From Tetracentron sinense (lineage: Eukaryota; Streptophyta; Magnoliopsida; Trochodendrales; Trochodendraceae): a DNA stretch of 64,000 nt. The notes under the pieces are model-generated. The model was not told the origin of the DNA. It ran no database searches and worked only from the letters and a program-made list of their open reading frames with translations. Location of the stretch: positions 22,761,250 to 22,825,249 of the forward strand of contig CM026570.1 of the NCBI GenBank assembly GCA_015143295.1, given 5' to 3'. Shown here one piece after another: positions 12,400 to 24,436 of this stretch (its first letter is position 1; each line of letters starts with the position of its first letter). A program made the position numbers and the translations under genes.

Positions 12400-12980
12400 A
12401 TAAACTTCATGTTAGGATCAGATACTCCTAACACATTTGTACTAATATCGTACTTTCTATTCCAATATCTAGGTTGGTCTTCGATGGGAACAGTCAAATT
12501 AATTTATGTGCCATCGAGTGCTCCAAGAGAGTTCTATTAGATTAGTTAAAGCAGTTAGTGTAATGTAAATTTGCATAGCAATATAGATAAACTTAACACT
12601 TAGAAGTTTTCAAGTACCTTAAACCACTTCCACTTGGTAACATCATGTTCATCAAGTATCACCTTATGCAACTTTAAGAAATCCTTGTGTAGTCTAAATA
12701 CTAAGCGTAATACACTTTGAAATTGTCTACTTACTGTTTTTCCTGAACGACGATAGAAAAATTTAATTGTGCTATTCTTGAGGTTGTGGGAAAGGATATG
12801 TAAAAACATTGCCACAACTTCTTCAATTGTCACATTTCTTGTAGCTATCAATCCCCCCTTGTCATGCAAGAGTATACACAATTTTCTAAACCCCTCCTTG
12901 GTAATATGCAATTGTTCTAGATAGGTAGATTGTCGTCTATTATATAATTGATTCAACCAATTTTGCCTCTCTTCTTCCAT
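12400..12980 (-). pseudogene. Harbinger transposase (HARBI1-like), C-terminal half deleted
   Basis: The open part 12980-12600 shows the family's N-terminal helical region: KEGFRKLCILLHDKGGL, ATRNVTIEEVVAMFLHIL and FYRRSGKTVSRQFQSVL. A GT-AG intron (12617 to 12534, minus) joins KWKWFK to NSLGALDGT, where the Asp of ALDGT is the first catalytic residue. PRYWNRKYDISTNVLGV and MKFIYV follow. After about 12400 the rest of the DDE domain (second Asp and Glu) is absent and the sequence runs into the Myb/SANT-like region. A TAA right after ALDGT is a further break. No activity is expected. Confidence 0.85.
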
Positions 12981-13920
12981 ATTGTTGATGGTTCTTTTAC
13001 AATATTACGATGGTACATTGTTGTTATTACCATTACAATGAAAGCAATAATACTCAAAATAACATCCATTTCCTCTTCCTCTTTTTCTTCCTCTCTTGCA
13101 CGCTTTTATCTTGTACGAAGTACTGACAAATCAATCCCATTATTAGCCATTTTTGTTTAGAAACCAACTTTTTATTAGTATTATACAAATTACTAACCTA
13201 ATTCGCATTTATACAATAGCTATTTAAAAAATATACTTAAATATAGGACAACTCAAACCCCTAAAAAATACAAATAGCACAAAGGTTGTAACCCCAAGCT
13301 CATAGTTCATACCGTGGGAAAGACCATTAATCACCACATCAGGATCAAGGATAACATCTAGACACTTGACTTGGTTCCAAAGAAGATACATGACTGGTAT
13401 TGTAGGGTGATCGAGACAACTTAACATTCAATTTCATGTATACCCAAAACAGTATGCAAATTCATAAATATTTATTCCAACTGTGCAATTTTCCTTCGAT
13501 GCATGGTTGATGTTCTTTATATTTCCACACATCATGTATATTACACAATAGAAGACAATAACTCCTCAAGTATTGTTTCATGCAACAGTAAAGAGAAATT
13601 TTTTAGTATAGAAAATCTGAATATAATTGTGTGTGTATAAATAAAGAGAAGACATCCACTGAAAATGTTTGTAAGAGAGGATAATGGTATGGTTCATAGA
13701 TGCATTTTCTGATGGAAAGTACAGTTCACACCATAGCTATAAAGGTGAGGGACCATAAGGATCTCGTATCTAGAAGGGCTTTTTTACAGGAGAAGTGGGT
13801 GGAATATTTAAGAGGGAAGGATTTGATCGTGTGGTGAAGATTGTTCGTTCTGGGAAGAGGAAGTTCTCTTTTAGTGCGATGTGATCAATGATAATAAACT
13901 TGAAGCACAAGTTTACCATC

Positions 13921-14190
13921 AAGCAAGCTCTAGCCAATGAAACTAGGGTTTCAATAGGTCCCTATAATAATGGATGGATTTGGGGGTGTAATGCATTAAC
14001 AACAAGTAATACAAAACAGGAAAACAGTCTGTTTTCTTTCTCTTCTTTGGATGAATTTTCAATACCTAGCAAGTTCTAGCCAATGAAACTAGGGTTTCAA
14101 TAGGTCCCTATAATAATGGATGGATTGGGGGTGTAATGCATTGGCAACAAGTAATACAAAACAAGAAAACAGTCTGTTTTCTTCCTCTTC
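13921..14190 (+). repeat. Tandem duplication inside Harbinger (about 150 bp offset, two copies)
   Basis: The stretch beginning AGCAAGCTCTAGCCAATG at 13921 recurs at 14071 with few differences, ending near CAGTCTGTTTTC in both. No gene recognised here; this is the 5' side of the element relative to the transposase. Confidence 0.85.
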
Positions 14191-14745
14191 TTCATCAATC
14201 CATGCTAAAACTAAACGAGGGATCAAGAAAAAGCAGAGCGGAGCAGAGAAAGAAAAGCACAACATAGAAAGAGAAAGGAAGAGTAGTAGGACCACATTAC
14301 CTTTCCGAGTGGGTGTAGCCTTTCGATTCACAGTAACTCTTTGGCGTGATGAAGGAGAAAGATGAGATGAGAGATGGGAGAGTTGGGAGACGATTAGTTT
14401 TTATCGGGCTCTCTTTTTATCCAATTCCATAGCATTACGGAATTGCCAATTAAGACCCTTCCACAAAGGATTTGAGATCTACATATTTAGCTTATGAAAA
14501 TAGCTTTCCAATTCAATGTGCATTTTGTGAATCCATTTCCATTATTTTTAATATGTTTCCTAAACGACGAAATTGGAATTGTGGGATGGAATTGATAATT
14601 CCTTTCCCCAATTCCACAAATCCAAACGCATCTTTACAGTTTGTGATAGTCTAAAACCCTTGAAAATCTCCTCTATTTATAGCCCAATGGGATAAAACCC
14701 TAAAAATCCCGTATTTAGGGTTGTTTCGCGACTTTACTATGCATG

Positions 14746-14968
14746 ACCGTTCGAATGGTCTTTTGATCGTTCGAACGGTGGTGTGATCGTTCAAACGGTT
14801 ACTCCTACTGTTTTTGGTTTCCGAAATTCTGATTCAACATTTACTGGGATTGTTCGAACGGTCATGGAACCGTTTGAACAGTTGAGGTTACTGTCTTCGA
14901 ATGCTGAGGTTTTACTCATCATCCACTGGCATCGTTCGAACGGTAAGGGAACCGTTCGAACGGTTGTT
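14746..14968. promoter_or_regulatory. Palindrome array, TTCGAA type, in LTR-T copy 3
   Basis: About eight words of the form CGTTCGAACGGT, perfect or with one or two changes, spaced irregularly. The array starts about 65 bp upstream (minus orientation) of a TATAAATA box at 14674-14681, so it lies in the proximal promoter of the LTR. Confidence 0.75.
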
Positions 14969-17559
14969 CAGTTTTCTCCTATTTTTCCCATTTTCTCATT
15001 TTCTTTCTCATTGGCTTAAGCCTCAACACTTTTTAAACATTACCACGGGTCCTTGGGACCTTAGAACACATGAAAACACACTTTTTTAAACACCACAACA
15101 TCATTATCATAAACCATACAACTCAAAATCTCTTGGTTTTAAAACACACATTTCATAGTACTATTCACAGTACTATTCACTAATACTGTGCACATGAAGT
15201 TTCAAGGTTCTACATTGAGTCCAGTTTTTTTAGAAAACCATAAATTAGCGAGTTAGGGTTGAATTAATAGTTTTGTGATTCTTAGTATTTTAACTATTTT
15301 TATTGATTTTTTCTAGTTTAGGTAAACTAGGATTTTGGATGATTTTAAGAAACTGCTTAGAGAAGTTTCTCAGTTTTAGTGAATATATTCATTTCTTTAG
15401 AGATTATACTTGGGTTATGGATTAAAGGTTGGTTCTTGGAGGGAGATGGTAATCTCTTCTTGTTTCGATTTCACGTTTCAAACCGTGACACAAATATGAT
15501 AGATGGTTGTATTAGATGCTGTGAATAATATATTTGATATCACTTAAAGCAAACCTTTCTTCGTGAAATATGGGCCCGATGGAGTTATCAGAGTAGTACA
15601 CATGGGCTACGCTTTAGCTGAATATCATATGTTGAAAGCTTCAAAGATTTTTAGTATTTTGAATTATTTTATGAAATTAGTCAACTTATAATTTTAGACT
15701 AAACTAGTCTAAAAATATTTGTTACTTATTTCCAAAATCTTAAATTAGATTTTACACAGTAAATTGTTTAATGCCTTGTCTCAAACATCATAAACTAAAA
15801 ATCAAATAATCCAAGTAATTATCTTAATTCATCTAAGTTATTGTTTATTTTCTTAGTTACACATTCGTGCATCACATGAGATCTTCCTTACTAAGAATGA
15901 ATGAACCTTGAGTCATGCAAAATGATATGTTCATAATAGCAGATAAACTATAGTGCCCCAAAAAATAATGTGCGCGGTGCAGAGGTCTCATACAAGTACA
16001 ATTATAGCGAAAACAACAAAGGAAGATGGATTCTTTAGCTTATGATGAAATTAAATAGTAGTACCATTTTGATTTAACAAAAGTCATTAATTTATAGCTA
16101 ATGCGTAATCTAAAGGGGATCACACCAGAGTGATCCAAAATTACGTTATGATTATAAGAACTTTAAGTCCTTTCTAAGGAATTAATCAATCAAAAGTACT
16201 GCTCCAGATTTTATTCTCGGGGAGGTATATAAATGAGTAATCATTGTTTGGTCACATGAATAACCATGCATGATCAAGGAGTTCACTAGATTTGGTATTA
16301 TCCTCTTCTAGATTATTCTAATCTTCCTTTTATCAGAATATTTCTGTTATAGATTAACTCAATCCGGGCTAAGCCCTGGTACAACATTAGGAGATGTCTT
16401 CTGGTTTATCACAATTCAGGTCATGAGTTAAACAAGATCAAAACATCACTGTATTGATTTCCCATAGTTATAAGTCCGATTTTCTATCCTAGTTTTGGAT
16501 GGTCTTCAGTGTTCACAAAAATGGATCACTGATTCACTTGATACGATTCAAATCATATATGGGTTGTGGGTTGCTTATTGTGATAAGTCTCTATCAGAGA
16601 TCTATATATTGATCTCTAGTATCAAATACAAATCATAAGTTATTATCACCTTCTAATCTTCTATGATGGTTCTCCAAATGTCATCAAAATAATTCATGGT
16701 CTATAAGAAAATAAAAATTGAGATTATATAAAGAATTACATAAAAAAATAATAATAATGTAATCGATTATAGCGATTAAAATAAGAATCACTCTTATCAA
16801 CTCATAATCTATATGAAATTATTTAAAGTTATTAATAGATGGTAGACCATGAGTTGGTAGTGATGCTTCAACTTTAAAAACATTATCTTCACTGCAATCG
16901 AGACTCTAAAATATAGAAGAAACGAGTCTATGCACATGATAATTTTTGCCATTGATATTCAAATTTCAATAATACTTCTTCTCGCTTATGCGATAGGCTC
17001 CGCACCCTTCCTGAAAAACATCTCAACTTTTTGCCATTGAAAATTTGAAATTGTTTTTATCTAGAACCAAACAATCTGACGTTGGTCCGGTGGTTAGACG
17101 TATATTCTCTTTTTGGAGAGTATTCAATTCAGACAATGTGAGGAGATTGAAAGGCCTACCATTTGTACTAAACAAATGACAACACCTACCCCCCTAGCAT
17201 AAAAAACCAAACATTGTGAACAAGGATCTCCTTTTCATGGCGACATTATAAAACCAACATTGATTCAAGTTCGAACAATGTGGCAGTTGAGAAGTCCACT
17301 ATTTGTACTAACATAACCTACACCTACTATAAAAACAACAATAAATTGCGAAATGAGTAACCAGGGTCACCTTTTCATGGGGACTTTATAAAACCAACAC
17401 CATCATTGCATACCACATACAAACGCCCGATTAACTTATAAATAAACTTGCAATATGAACCATTTGAAGCATTACACTCGTCCCCTGGTCCAGTTCAGAA
17501 ATTTTAGCCCTAGGGGTAGCATTTTTTAATATTTTTATAAATCAATGTTAGATTGTTTA

Positions 17560-17680
17560 ACCCTAAGGGTTAGTGATTCTTAACCACAATTAATGGGGTT
17601 AAAAGGAACACATGTTGACCTGCGTGTGTGATTTAACTCTCTCAAGTTTAATCGCAATTGACTATGAACCCAGCTCATGA
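17560..17680 (+). repeat. Dispersed repeat copy A
   Basis: Shares GTTAAAAGG, CACATGTTGACC, GTGTGATT and AATCGCAATTGACTATGA with 19003-19110 and both arms of the foldback at 60406-60795. No coding potential seen. Confidence 0.6.
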
Positions 17681-18025
17681 GGATATATAATATCCTAATG
17701 AGATGACCAGGCTAACATATATATATAGGGTTGATGCTCATTAGAGGTTTAGTGACCATCCCCTAAAAGCTTGACAATCTGATTTAAGGTTGAAAAAATA
17801 ATTCTATAATCTTGGTAGGGTCTAGGAAATCCTATAAGGTTAATAATAACTAATTAAAGTCTAATTAGACTATCTTAATAGAGATATTTTATTACGTGTC
17901 TCCTAATAGACACACCCTGACATCCAACGAATTTTCAAAAGGGGTGCCACATGTTATTTTTCTAGATGGGCTCACTCACTAAAACCTCATACCTCATATC
18001 AGCATTGTCCATTAGAACATTCATA

Positions 18026-18029
18026 TTTA

Positions 18030-18066
<37 letters not shown>
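18026..18066. repeat. TA microsatellite
   Basis: About 20 consecutive TA units immediately left of the hairpin at 18080. Confidence 0.9.
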
Positions 18067-18072
<6 letters not shown>

Positions 18073-18079
18073 TTGCTAC

Positions 18080-18221
18080 TGAGACTGCAAAGGGCCGAGA
18101 CCATACCGAGATCATGCTTGTGATGCATAGATCTTAAAATTTTATTAAATCCATTTTGAAATTTTGAAATCAGGGCATCACATGCACGGTTTCGGTGTGG
18201 TCTCGGCTCTTTGCAGTCTCA
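18080..18221. repeat. Long-stem inverted repeat (miniature foldback)
   Basis: Arms 18080-18126 and 18175-18221 (about 47 bp each, roughly 85% complementary; begin TGAGACTGCAAAGGGCCGAG) flank a 48 bp AT-rich loop. It may be a foldback MITE; an inverted-repeat small-RNA precursor is possible but unproven. Confidence 0.75.
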
Positions 18222-19002
18222 CTAGCATTTTCCAATGTATATATATTGTGCTCTAATGTTTACACGAATCTGACCATGCTAATTTTTTGTCAGGTGTCTT
18301 TTAAGAGATCCACTTGACATTCACTAATCAGATTCAAAAACAAAGTACCACGTGTCAGCTTCTAGAGGTATCACAAACCAGTCCACGATTTAAAAAGGTT
18401 AATTAAGAAGGTTCTTCATAATCAATGGACACCATATACACCTTGATGAGAGCACGAATCAAGAGCACACAGCGGTACCCTACTCGACCTCGTGTACATA
18501 CTCCTAATGATGCATGAGGTTCTCTGTAAAATATTATAAAAAGCCGGTTTGACCATGGAAATAAAAAAGTGCAATTGATAATCCTAAAGTCAGCTCATTC
18601 ATCATTGTTTTACGAATACCTAATACAAGATTGGAAAATAGTTAACGGACCCATGTGGATGCCTTAGATTAACAAATGGGATCCATGGGTCCGCCTATCA
18701 CTACTCTACAACATTTATTTACCATTTTATAAGTGAAGTGATCTTTAAATATTTTCTGAGTCAACTTCCAGAAGCCTGGGTTCATAATGCACCATACTTG
18801 GGAGTAGTGGGGAACCATTGAATAAGTATTTTGTGTTGGGCGGAGGCGTTGTCAAATGGTCCTTGGGATTACAAAATATAAGAATGGTGTTTTAGCCATG
18901 GACGTGGCATTTGTTAATAACAACACTATAATGCAGTTGATCGTGTATTGGTTAATATCAGTTAATAATAACTAGCGAGTGGCACGTTCGATGCATGTGA
19001 AA

Positions 19003-19110
19003 GTGAGGGGAAGGAGTTAACCACATTTAATAGGAGATAAAAGGGGCACGTGTTAACCCACAGGTGCGATTGAACGCTCCACGAGTTCAATCGCGATTGG
19101 CTATGATTAT
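19003..19110 (+). repeat. Dispersed repeat copy B
   Basis: Matches copy A and the 60.4-60.8 kb foldback (AAAAGGGGCACGTGTTAACC, GTTCAATCGCGATTGG). Confidence 0.6.
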
Positions 19111-20512
19111 ATTCTTTAAATAGATAAATGAGCAAGGGGTAGTTTGGAAATTAAAGTAATACATTAAATCAAAGTTTTATTTTATATGAGGGTAGATTGA
19201 GAATTTCGGAAAAATCAGGCTACGTCTGGCTCTCCCATTATAATAGTAAAGATAAGTAGATATTGACCAATATTAATTAAGTAAATTAATATTAAATTTA
19301 TTTGAGATCAATAATATTTTGAGAAATATTAACTGATTTATTAGTAGAGCTCTGATTTATAAAGGGATTACGATTAAGAAAGGATCACGATGAGCAAAGT
19401 CCGCTCCCCGAGGAGAGGATTATTGCTCGCCCAATAAATAATTACAAAAAATCTAACACATGAAAAATGAAAAATGGGGAGCTCCTGTTATCTCATGAAC
19501 GAGAGCTTTATTAATATTTAAACTCTTTTGGTAGTATTATTTTAGCTACTTTTCATACGAGTGTATAAAGACAATGTACAATAAGAAATAGTTAAAAGTG
19601 GAAATAAAAATACATAAAATTTATCAGATCCAGAGGAGGGTTGCATGTAGTCCAAGTAATTTTTTTTTATAAAATCCTATGATATGGATCCAAAATTGTT
19701 TTATGATGATGATCCTAAATTGGTATTTTTAAAATCAGACCAACAAGTTGAACCAGTAAAAGGAATCTGACAGGTCAACTAGTGCCTAAAACCACCAAAA
19801 TCAGGCTCTTTAAGAACCACTCTTGAAACATTAAGCCAAAATAACTGGCAAGTTCATGAATTGGAGAACCGGTTATATAACTGGAAAAAGGTCTAGAAAA
19901 TCGTAAGAACCAGCCCAAAAAAAAAGATTTTTTTAAAGAGAAAAGGTCACGGTTTAGTCGGTGGGTCAAACTGGGAATTGAAGACCTGATCAGTTCGATT
20001 ATGAAAACACTGTCCTTAATTGTTGTTAATCGCACAGGAAACACTAAACTGATCATCGTCAAAAAGTTCTCAAAGAAAGTTTTTCAAGGATCAACAAAAA
20101 AACCATATGTGATGTTCAAATTCTCTCTTTCCTAGCTAAATAGTTGCATATGGGATCCTTAATCCATAGCATGCAAAGATTGTTTCAAATTTCTATAATT
20201 TTCTTGATTTTTCTTTGCACCCACTACATGGCTTTATATGGGCTCATTTGTCGAAATCTAAAGACTATTGATGAACCCAAACCTACACTCGCTCCTCAAG
20301 TTCAAATGGAAAATGTATGCTCCTCATTTGGGAGAGCTCCACAGGTTGAGTAGGGAATGGAGGCAAAAATCAAAGACAAAGAATAGAGGGAAGAAGATGA
20401 GTCTCCGCTCTTGCTTAGATTAATCTTCATCGCTGATTACAAAAGATGCATAAAGAGACCTTAAATAAATAACTGAACAAACCTAGGGATGAATTTAAAA
20501 AATACCCATATG

Positions 20513-20953
20513 CTCCATTTGTTTTGATGTAAAATAGGGGAAACAAATTAAATCCATGGAAATGTCATTTTTGCATGTAAAATCTTTCGTAAGTAAAATG
20601 TTTTACAGAAAATGAACTACTTTCACGGAAAATGACTTACATTTCAAAAATCCCTAAGTCATTTTCCCGCAAAATCCTCGTCTCAAATATATTTTAAAAT
20701 TATAGAAACAACCCTTTTCACAAATTTTTTAATTTTTTGAATTTTTTAATTGTCTAATTGTTTAATATTTTAATTTTAATTTTTTTAATTTCTTATTTTG
20801 TTATTTCTTTTCTACAAAAATAATTCTGCCTTATTTTCTAGATTGCAACCAAATACTAACCAATGAGTAGAAAATCTGTCTTTTCCCATAAGACCTTTTC
20901 CAACGCATATTATTTATGTCGTAAAACCATTTACATGTAAATAAGAGGAGCCA
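20513..20953. mobile_element. MITE-like element with GCTCC...GGAGCC ends
   Basis: Left end GCTCCATTTGTTTTGATGTAAA and right end (TTTACATGTAAATAAGAGGAGCC) form imperfect inverted repeats. They resemble the common plant MITE type beginning GCTCCGTTTGTTT. Inside are repeated AAAATG/TTTTAC motifs and AT-rich filler. No clear target-site duplication. Confidence 0.5.
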
Positions 20954-21787
20954 TGATGACAAATTATTATATGCAACTGGAACCAAAAAGTGCCCCGACA
21001 ACCCTCAAAATGACTCCAAAATAGAAATTTGAGCATTAGAGAATCGCTTAGCTATTCAATCTGGATTTGTCTCGTTGAGCTACCTCAAAATCATATATTA
21101 TAATAATCAATTTAGATAAAAATTTATGACCAAAAGAAGTTTTACCACTGGACGACATCAGTCCCAAAGCCCAGTCCCCAAATAATTTGGAAGTCGATTC
21201 CCTTGGTACTCATCCTGTGCCCAATTATGGCAGTCTAAAGCAACGCTAACTCCTATATATATACACATACACATACACCAAGCCTCATCCATATTATAGA
21301 CCTAAAATCACTATAATGTCGACAAAAGACCTAAAAATAGGCTTTCGAACCCCTAAATAATTGTTTTCAATTTTCGTAAATAAAATGTTCTAAAGAAAAT
21401 TCAAAATTTGTCAAAATAAACTGCTACTAAGATAAACTCATATTAAATCTCATTCTAACAAAAAATAAAAACAATTGCAATTTTCTCTTCAATTCCTCAC
21501 TTAGTATCACTATTATAAAATAATAATTACAAAGTATTTTTTTCTTGAAAAACCCTGGACCAGTCTTCCCTAATTAACTAGAGGTTACAGGATTGAGCCT
21601 ACATTATGAAGGTGGTCATATGTATATGGTTTGGCATACTTGAGATGTGTAGTATAGTAATCTTAAGAGAGCGCAATCAAATTATTAACTAGTTATGTAG
21701 GCTTAGAATTATTGATGGGTTAGGATTCCGGGGACCATTATATATAAAAGGTGTTGGGCCTCAACTCTGTCTCACAACTTACTTACG

Positions 21788-22041
21788 TTTTGTTTTTATT
21801 TTTTTGTTTTGTTTTAAATAAAGTCTCTCAAAAGGAGAGGGGGGTTTGGGAGACCCCTACTTGTTTATTAAAAATATAGAAAAGGGGGGGAGGGGGGACA
21901 TAAAACCTTACCCCTACAGACTCGAAGGCATTAGATGCTTACATTTATAAGAGTCCCTAAAGCTAATTTATCCAACTAAATCCGAGTTTGAATTTTGCTT
22001 GGGATATTATCATGAGTAGAAAAGCAACCTAAGGTCATCCT
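21788..22041 (-). mobile_element. LINE 3' end (segment 3 of 3)
   Basis: On the minus strand this holds a short 3' untranslated region ending in an A-rich tail (plus strand T-rich 21788-21816), preceded by a GTCTCCC...GAGAGACTTTATTT segment typical of plant L1-type LINE ends. It is the continuation of the RNase H segment at 47214; both junctions carry ATCCT, the gypsy target-site duplication. Confidence 0.75.
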
Positions 22042-22864
22042 TGTGAACAAGGATTTCGGTCCCGCCCACAAGGGTGCTGTTTGGCGATGTGGTTGGTTGA
22101 TTTTATGTTTAGAGTCGTCACTTATTTATTCGGTAGGGATAAGTCCCATGGTAACGGATAAGGTCTTGGTCTGCTTAGAATTCTAGGTAAGAGGTTCGGT
22201 TAAGTCCGGGAAAGGTGTTAGGCACCCCAGCACTTCCGTTTTATAATGGTTCCTTACTTACTAGGTTTAAGCCAATTGAAGTCCAGTTTTAATTAAATGT
22301 CATAGATTTAGTTTATACTAATCCAAGAAGGGAAAAACTAAACTAGGGTCAAACCCGGGGTGGATTGCCTACGTACTCACATTGGGTTGCGATCAGACCG
22401 AGCGTAGTTCTGGCACATGAGTCCGTGCCGAGGCTAAGAGAATGTTGTGTGTGCACCAAGGGTGGATTAGGGTCTAGCCGGGAGGCTAGGGGTGATTGAC
22501 CGGGTTGGTCAAGTACTTGATTATGTTTGATTGGGCTCGGTTGGCCAAGGTTGAAGCCCGGTAGGCTTAGGCCCAATAGACCGAGGATAAGTCCTGTAGA
22601 CTAGGGTTTGGCCTGGTAAGCCAAGATTGGGCCCGGTAGGTCGAGAGTGAGCCCGATAGGCTAGGGTTTAGTCTAGTAGACTATGGTTTGGCCCGATTGG
22701 TCAAGATTCGGCCCGGTAGGCCTAGGGTTGAAGCCCGGTTGGCTTAGGCCTGATAGGCCGTGAGTAAGCCCACTAGGCTTTAAGAGTAAAGTCCAAAGTC
22801 AAATTATGGTCCTTAAAAGTGATTTGATGATTTTTAGGGGTTTTTTCCAAAAATTTTCCAAGTT

Positions 22865-23175
22865 AATGGGTTAACCATGGTTAAGACATGGGTTTTAACC
22901 ATAGTTAGTCCGGATAACCATGGTTGGGCATGCTTTGAACACTCTTTTGCCCTCTTTTATTTTTCATGATTTCTAGGAATTTAACCAAGATTCAAATAGG
23001 CTTAACCATGGTTAAACCAAGTGTTAACAATGATTAAGCTCATCTAACCATGGTTAGGCATCAGCATGCGATCAAAAACACTATTTTTTTGGATTTTTCT
23101 AGGATTTTTCTAAGTTGGTTTGGTAAATTATCCATGGTTAACTCTTAATCATGGTTGAGTTAACCATGGTTAAGG
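22865..23175. repeat. TAACCATGGTTA palindrome words in gypsy LTR
   Basis: At least six perfect or near-perfect copies of the 12 bp palindrome TAACCATGGTTA lie here, with more at about 24800 and 31140 in the same LTR and matching copies in the other LTR (40660-40980, 42545-42880, 47153-47185). Confidence 0.8.
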
Positions 23176-23287
23176 CAAGGTATGGCTTGGTCAAACTTGG
23201 GGTGGGCCACAGGGGCCATGGCAGATCAGTAGGAGGGCCCCCATGGCTTGTGGATTCATTGCATGGGCCCAAAAAGTTCAAAATCCA

Positions 23288-24436
23288 CACTGTCGGCAGT
23301 CTGATTGCCGACAGTTTGGATGATTTTTGCCAAACTTTGATCCCCTGTAACTCAGGTCAGGAGATGCGTTGAGGTGCTCATGACCTATGGTTTTGAAGAG
23401 GGCCATGAGGAGAACAAAATGGGCTTAGGGTGGACCTCAGAGGTGGCCTGGTGTGGGTCCCATAGTGGGCCAAAGGGGCATTGTTAACACATATAAAATG
23501 ATGAATGTCGGCAATGGAATTGCTGACATTCTGGGCAGTTTGTGGTTTTTGTCATTTTAACCTCAGTTAAAGTTAACTACAGGTGTTGAGGTCTTCAGAT
23601 GAAGTGTAGAGGAGGTCAAGGGGATCCTACACAGGCTTTTGATGGGCCCATGATGGTCTCAGGTGGGGCCCCTAGGCCTTAAAATAGCAATGCTCAAGGG
23701 TGTCGGCACTGAGATTGCCAGCAGCCTGAAAATTTTTCAGAAATTAAATGTGCCACTGAGGGCTGCAATGGGGGTATATACAGGGGTTCCCTCATGACAT
23801 GAGGGACCCCCAGAACCCTACTGAGGTAGTGTTGTGCCCTTGGGCGGGGGGGGTTCCCCACACCTATAGACGTGGGAGAGACCCCCACAGTGGGTGTCAC
23901 CTGCGAAACAGAGAAGATAGTTCCCTGGAGTGGACCAGGGGCTCACAAGTGATTACAATGCTGTTAAAAAGGGGGTAGGGGGAAGCCCTACCCTGCTACA
24001 ACTCCGGTGATGGGGTGGTGGCCACTGGTGGCACTGTGGAGGTGCTGACGCAGGCGGTGGAGCTCGGAGAGACCAGCTGGGATGCTGCTTCGAGTTGCTG
24101 AGGCTTGCCCAGAGACCAAAGGAGAGGGCTGGGGGTCTGGAATTTGAGCAGGGGTTCGAGTTGGAGTTTTTTGGAATGGAATGGAGGTTGTGGGTGCACT
24201 GCCATCTTATAGGGGGTTCCATGGGGACACCCCTGACATTTGTACAAGGGTAGATGGGAGCCATCATGGAGTGGAGGGGGTTACTGGAGCCGGAGAGGGG
24301 CGGTGCAGGGCGTGCATTGAGCCGCACGGGGGTGGCGTGCTGCAAATATGAAAACCATTGGTGTCGGTAATGAGATTACCGACACCATCGAACCTTTGAA
24401 AATTAAGGGTGTCGGTAATCCCATTACCGACACCTA
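23288..24436. repeat. Array of five TGTCGG...CCGACA hairpins in gypsy LTR
   Basis: Hairpins lie at about 23291-23313, 23507-23529, 23700-23727, 24360-24387 and 24409-24435. Each has an 8-11 bp stem of the form GTGTCGGTAAT with its complement and a 3-7 base loop. Stem bases vary between copies, often on both sides. The same five places carry hairpins in the other LTR. Confidence 0.8.

Larger units (their letters stand above)
11281..14633 (-). mobile_element. PIF/Harbinger DNA transposon, internally deleted
   Basis: Terminal inverted repeats are GGGTGCGTTTGGATTTG (left) and the complement of AGATGCGTTTGGATTTG (right). The flanking duplication is TTA at 11278-11280 and 14634-14636, the usual Harbinger target. 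Inside are a truncated DDE transposase and a Myb/SANT-like ORF, both minus strand. The ends are AT-rich and degenerate (AATTGGAATTG-type subterminal repeats). Confidence 0.88.
10873..15214 (-). mobile_element. LTR-T copy 3, partial LTR (possibly Tekay/Del-like), with nested Harbinger
   Basis: Sequence at 10873-11280 and 14634-15214 aligns with the complete LTR-T at 47752-50178 (for example ATCATGGTTACTTAGCC, AACTAGAAGGGTG and the GGTTCTACA end). The 5' border is 15214. The 3' part was separated by the Sirevirus and lies outside the window. Excluding the Harbinger element, about 990 bp remain. It carries a TATAAATA box (minus, 14674-14681), a GTAAGT donor (minus, 11114) and the TTCGAA palindrome array. 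Family naming rests on LTR layout only and is uncertain. Confidence 0.75.
15215..21787. other. AT-rich intergenic region with small repeats, no gene recognised
   Basis: The open frames here are short and show no family motif. The region includes two related segments at about 17160-17270 and 17290-17400, a TA microsatellite, a hairpin, a MITE-like element and two copies of a repeat also found near 60.4-60.8 kb. A stretch at about 19740-20010 (GAACCGGTT, CGATTATGAAAACACTG) looks like an unclassified dispersed repeat. Confidence 0.6.

Noticed and set aside
14746-14968. Heat shock elements (TTC..GAA) in the TTCGAA array
   Set aside because: Plant heat shock elements need nTTCnnGAAn; here TTC and GAA abut without the two-base spacer, and the words extend to CGTTCGAACG.
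19775-20062. 95-codon minus-strand open frame
   Set aside because: Lies in a GAACCGGTT-containing dispersed-repeat-like stretch; no protein similarity recognised.
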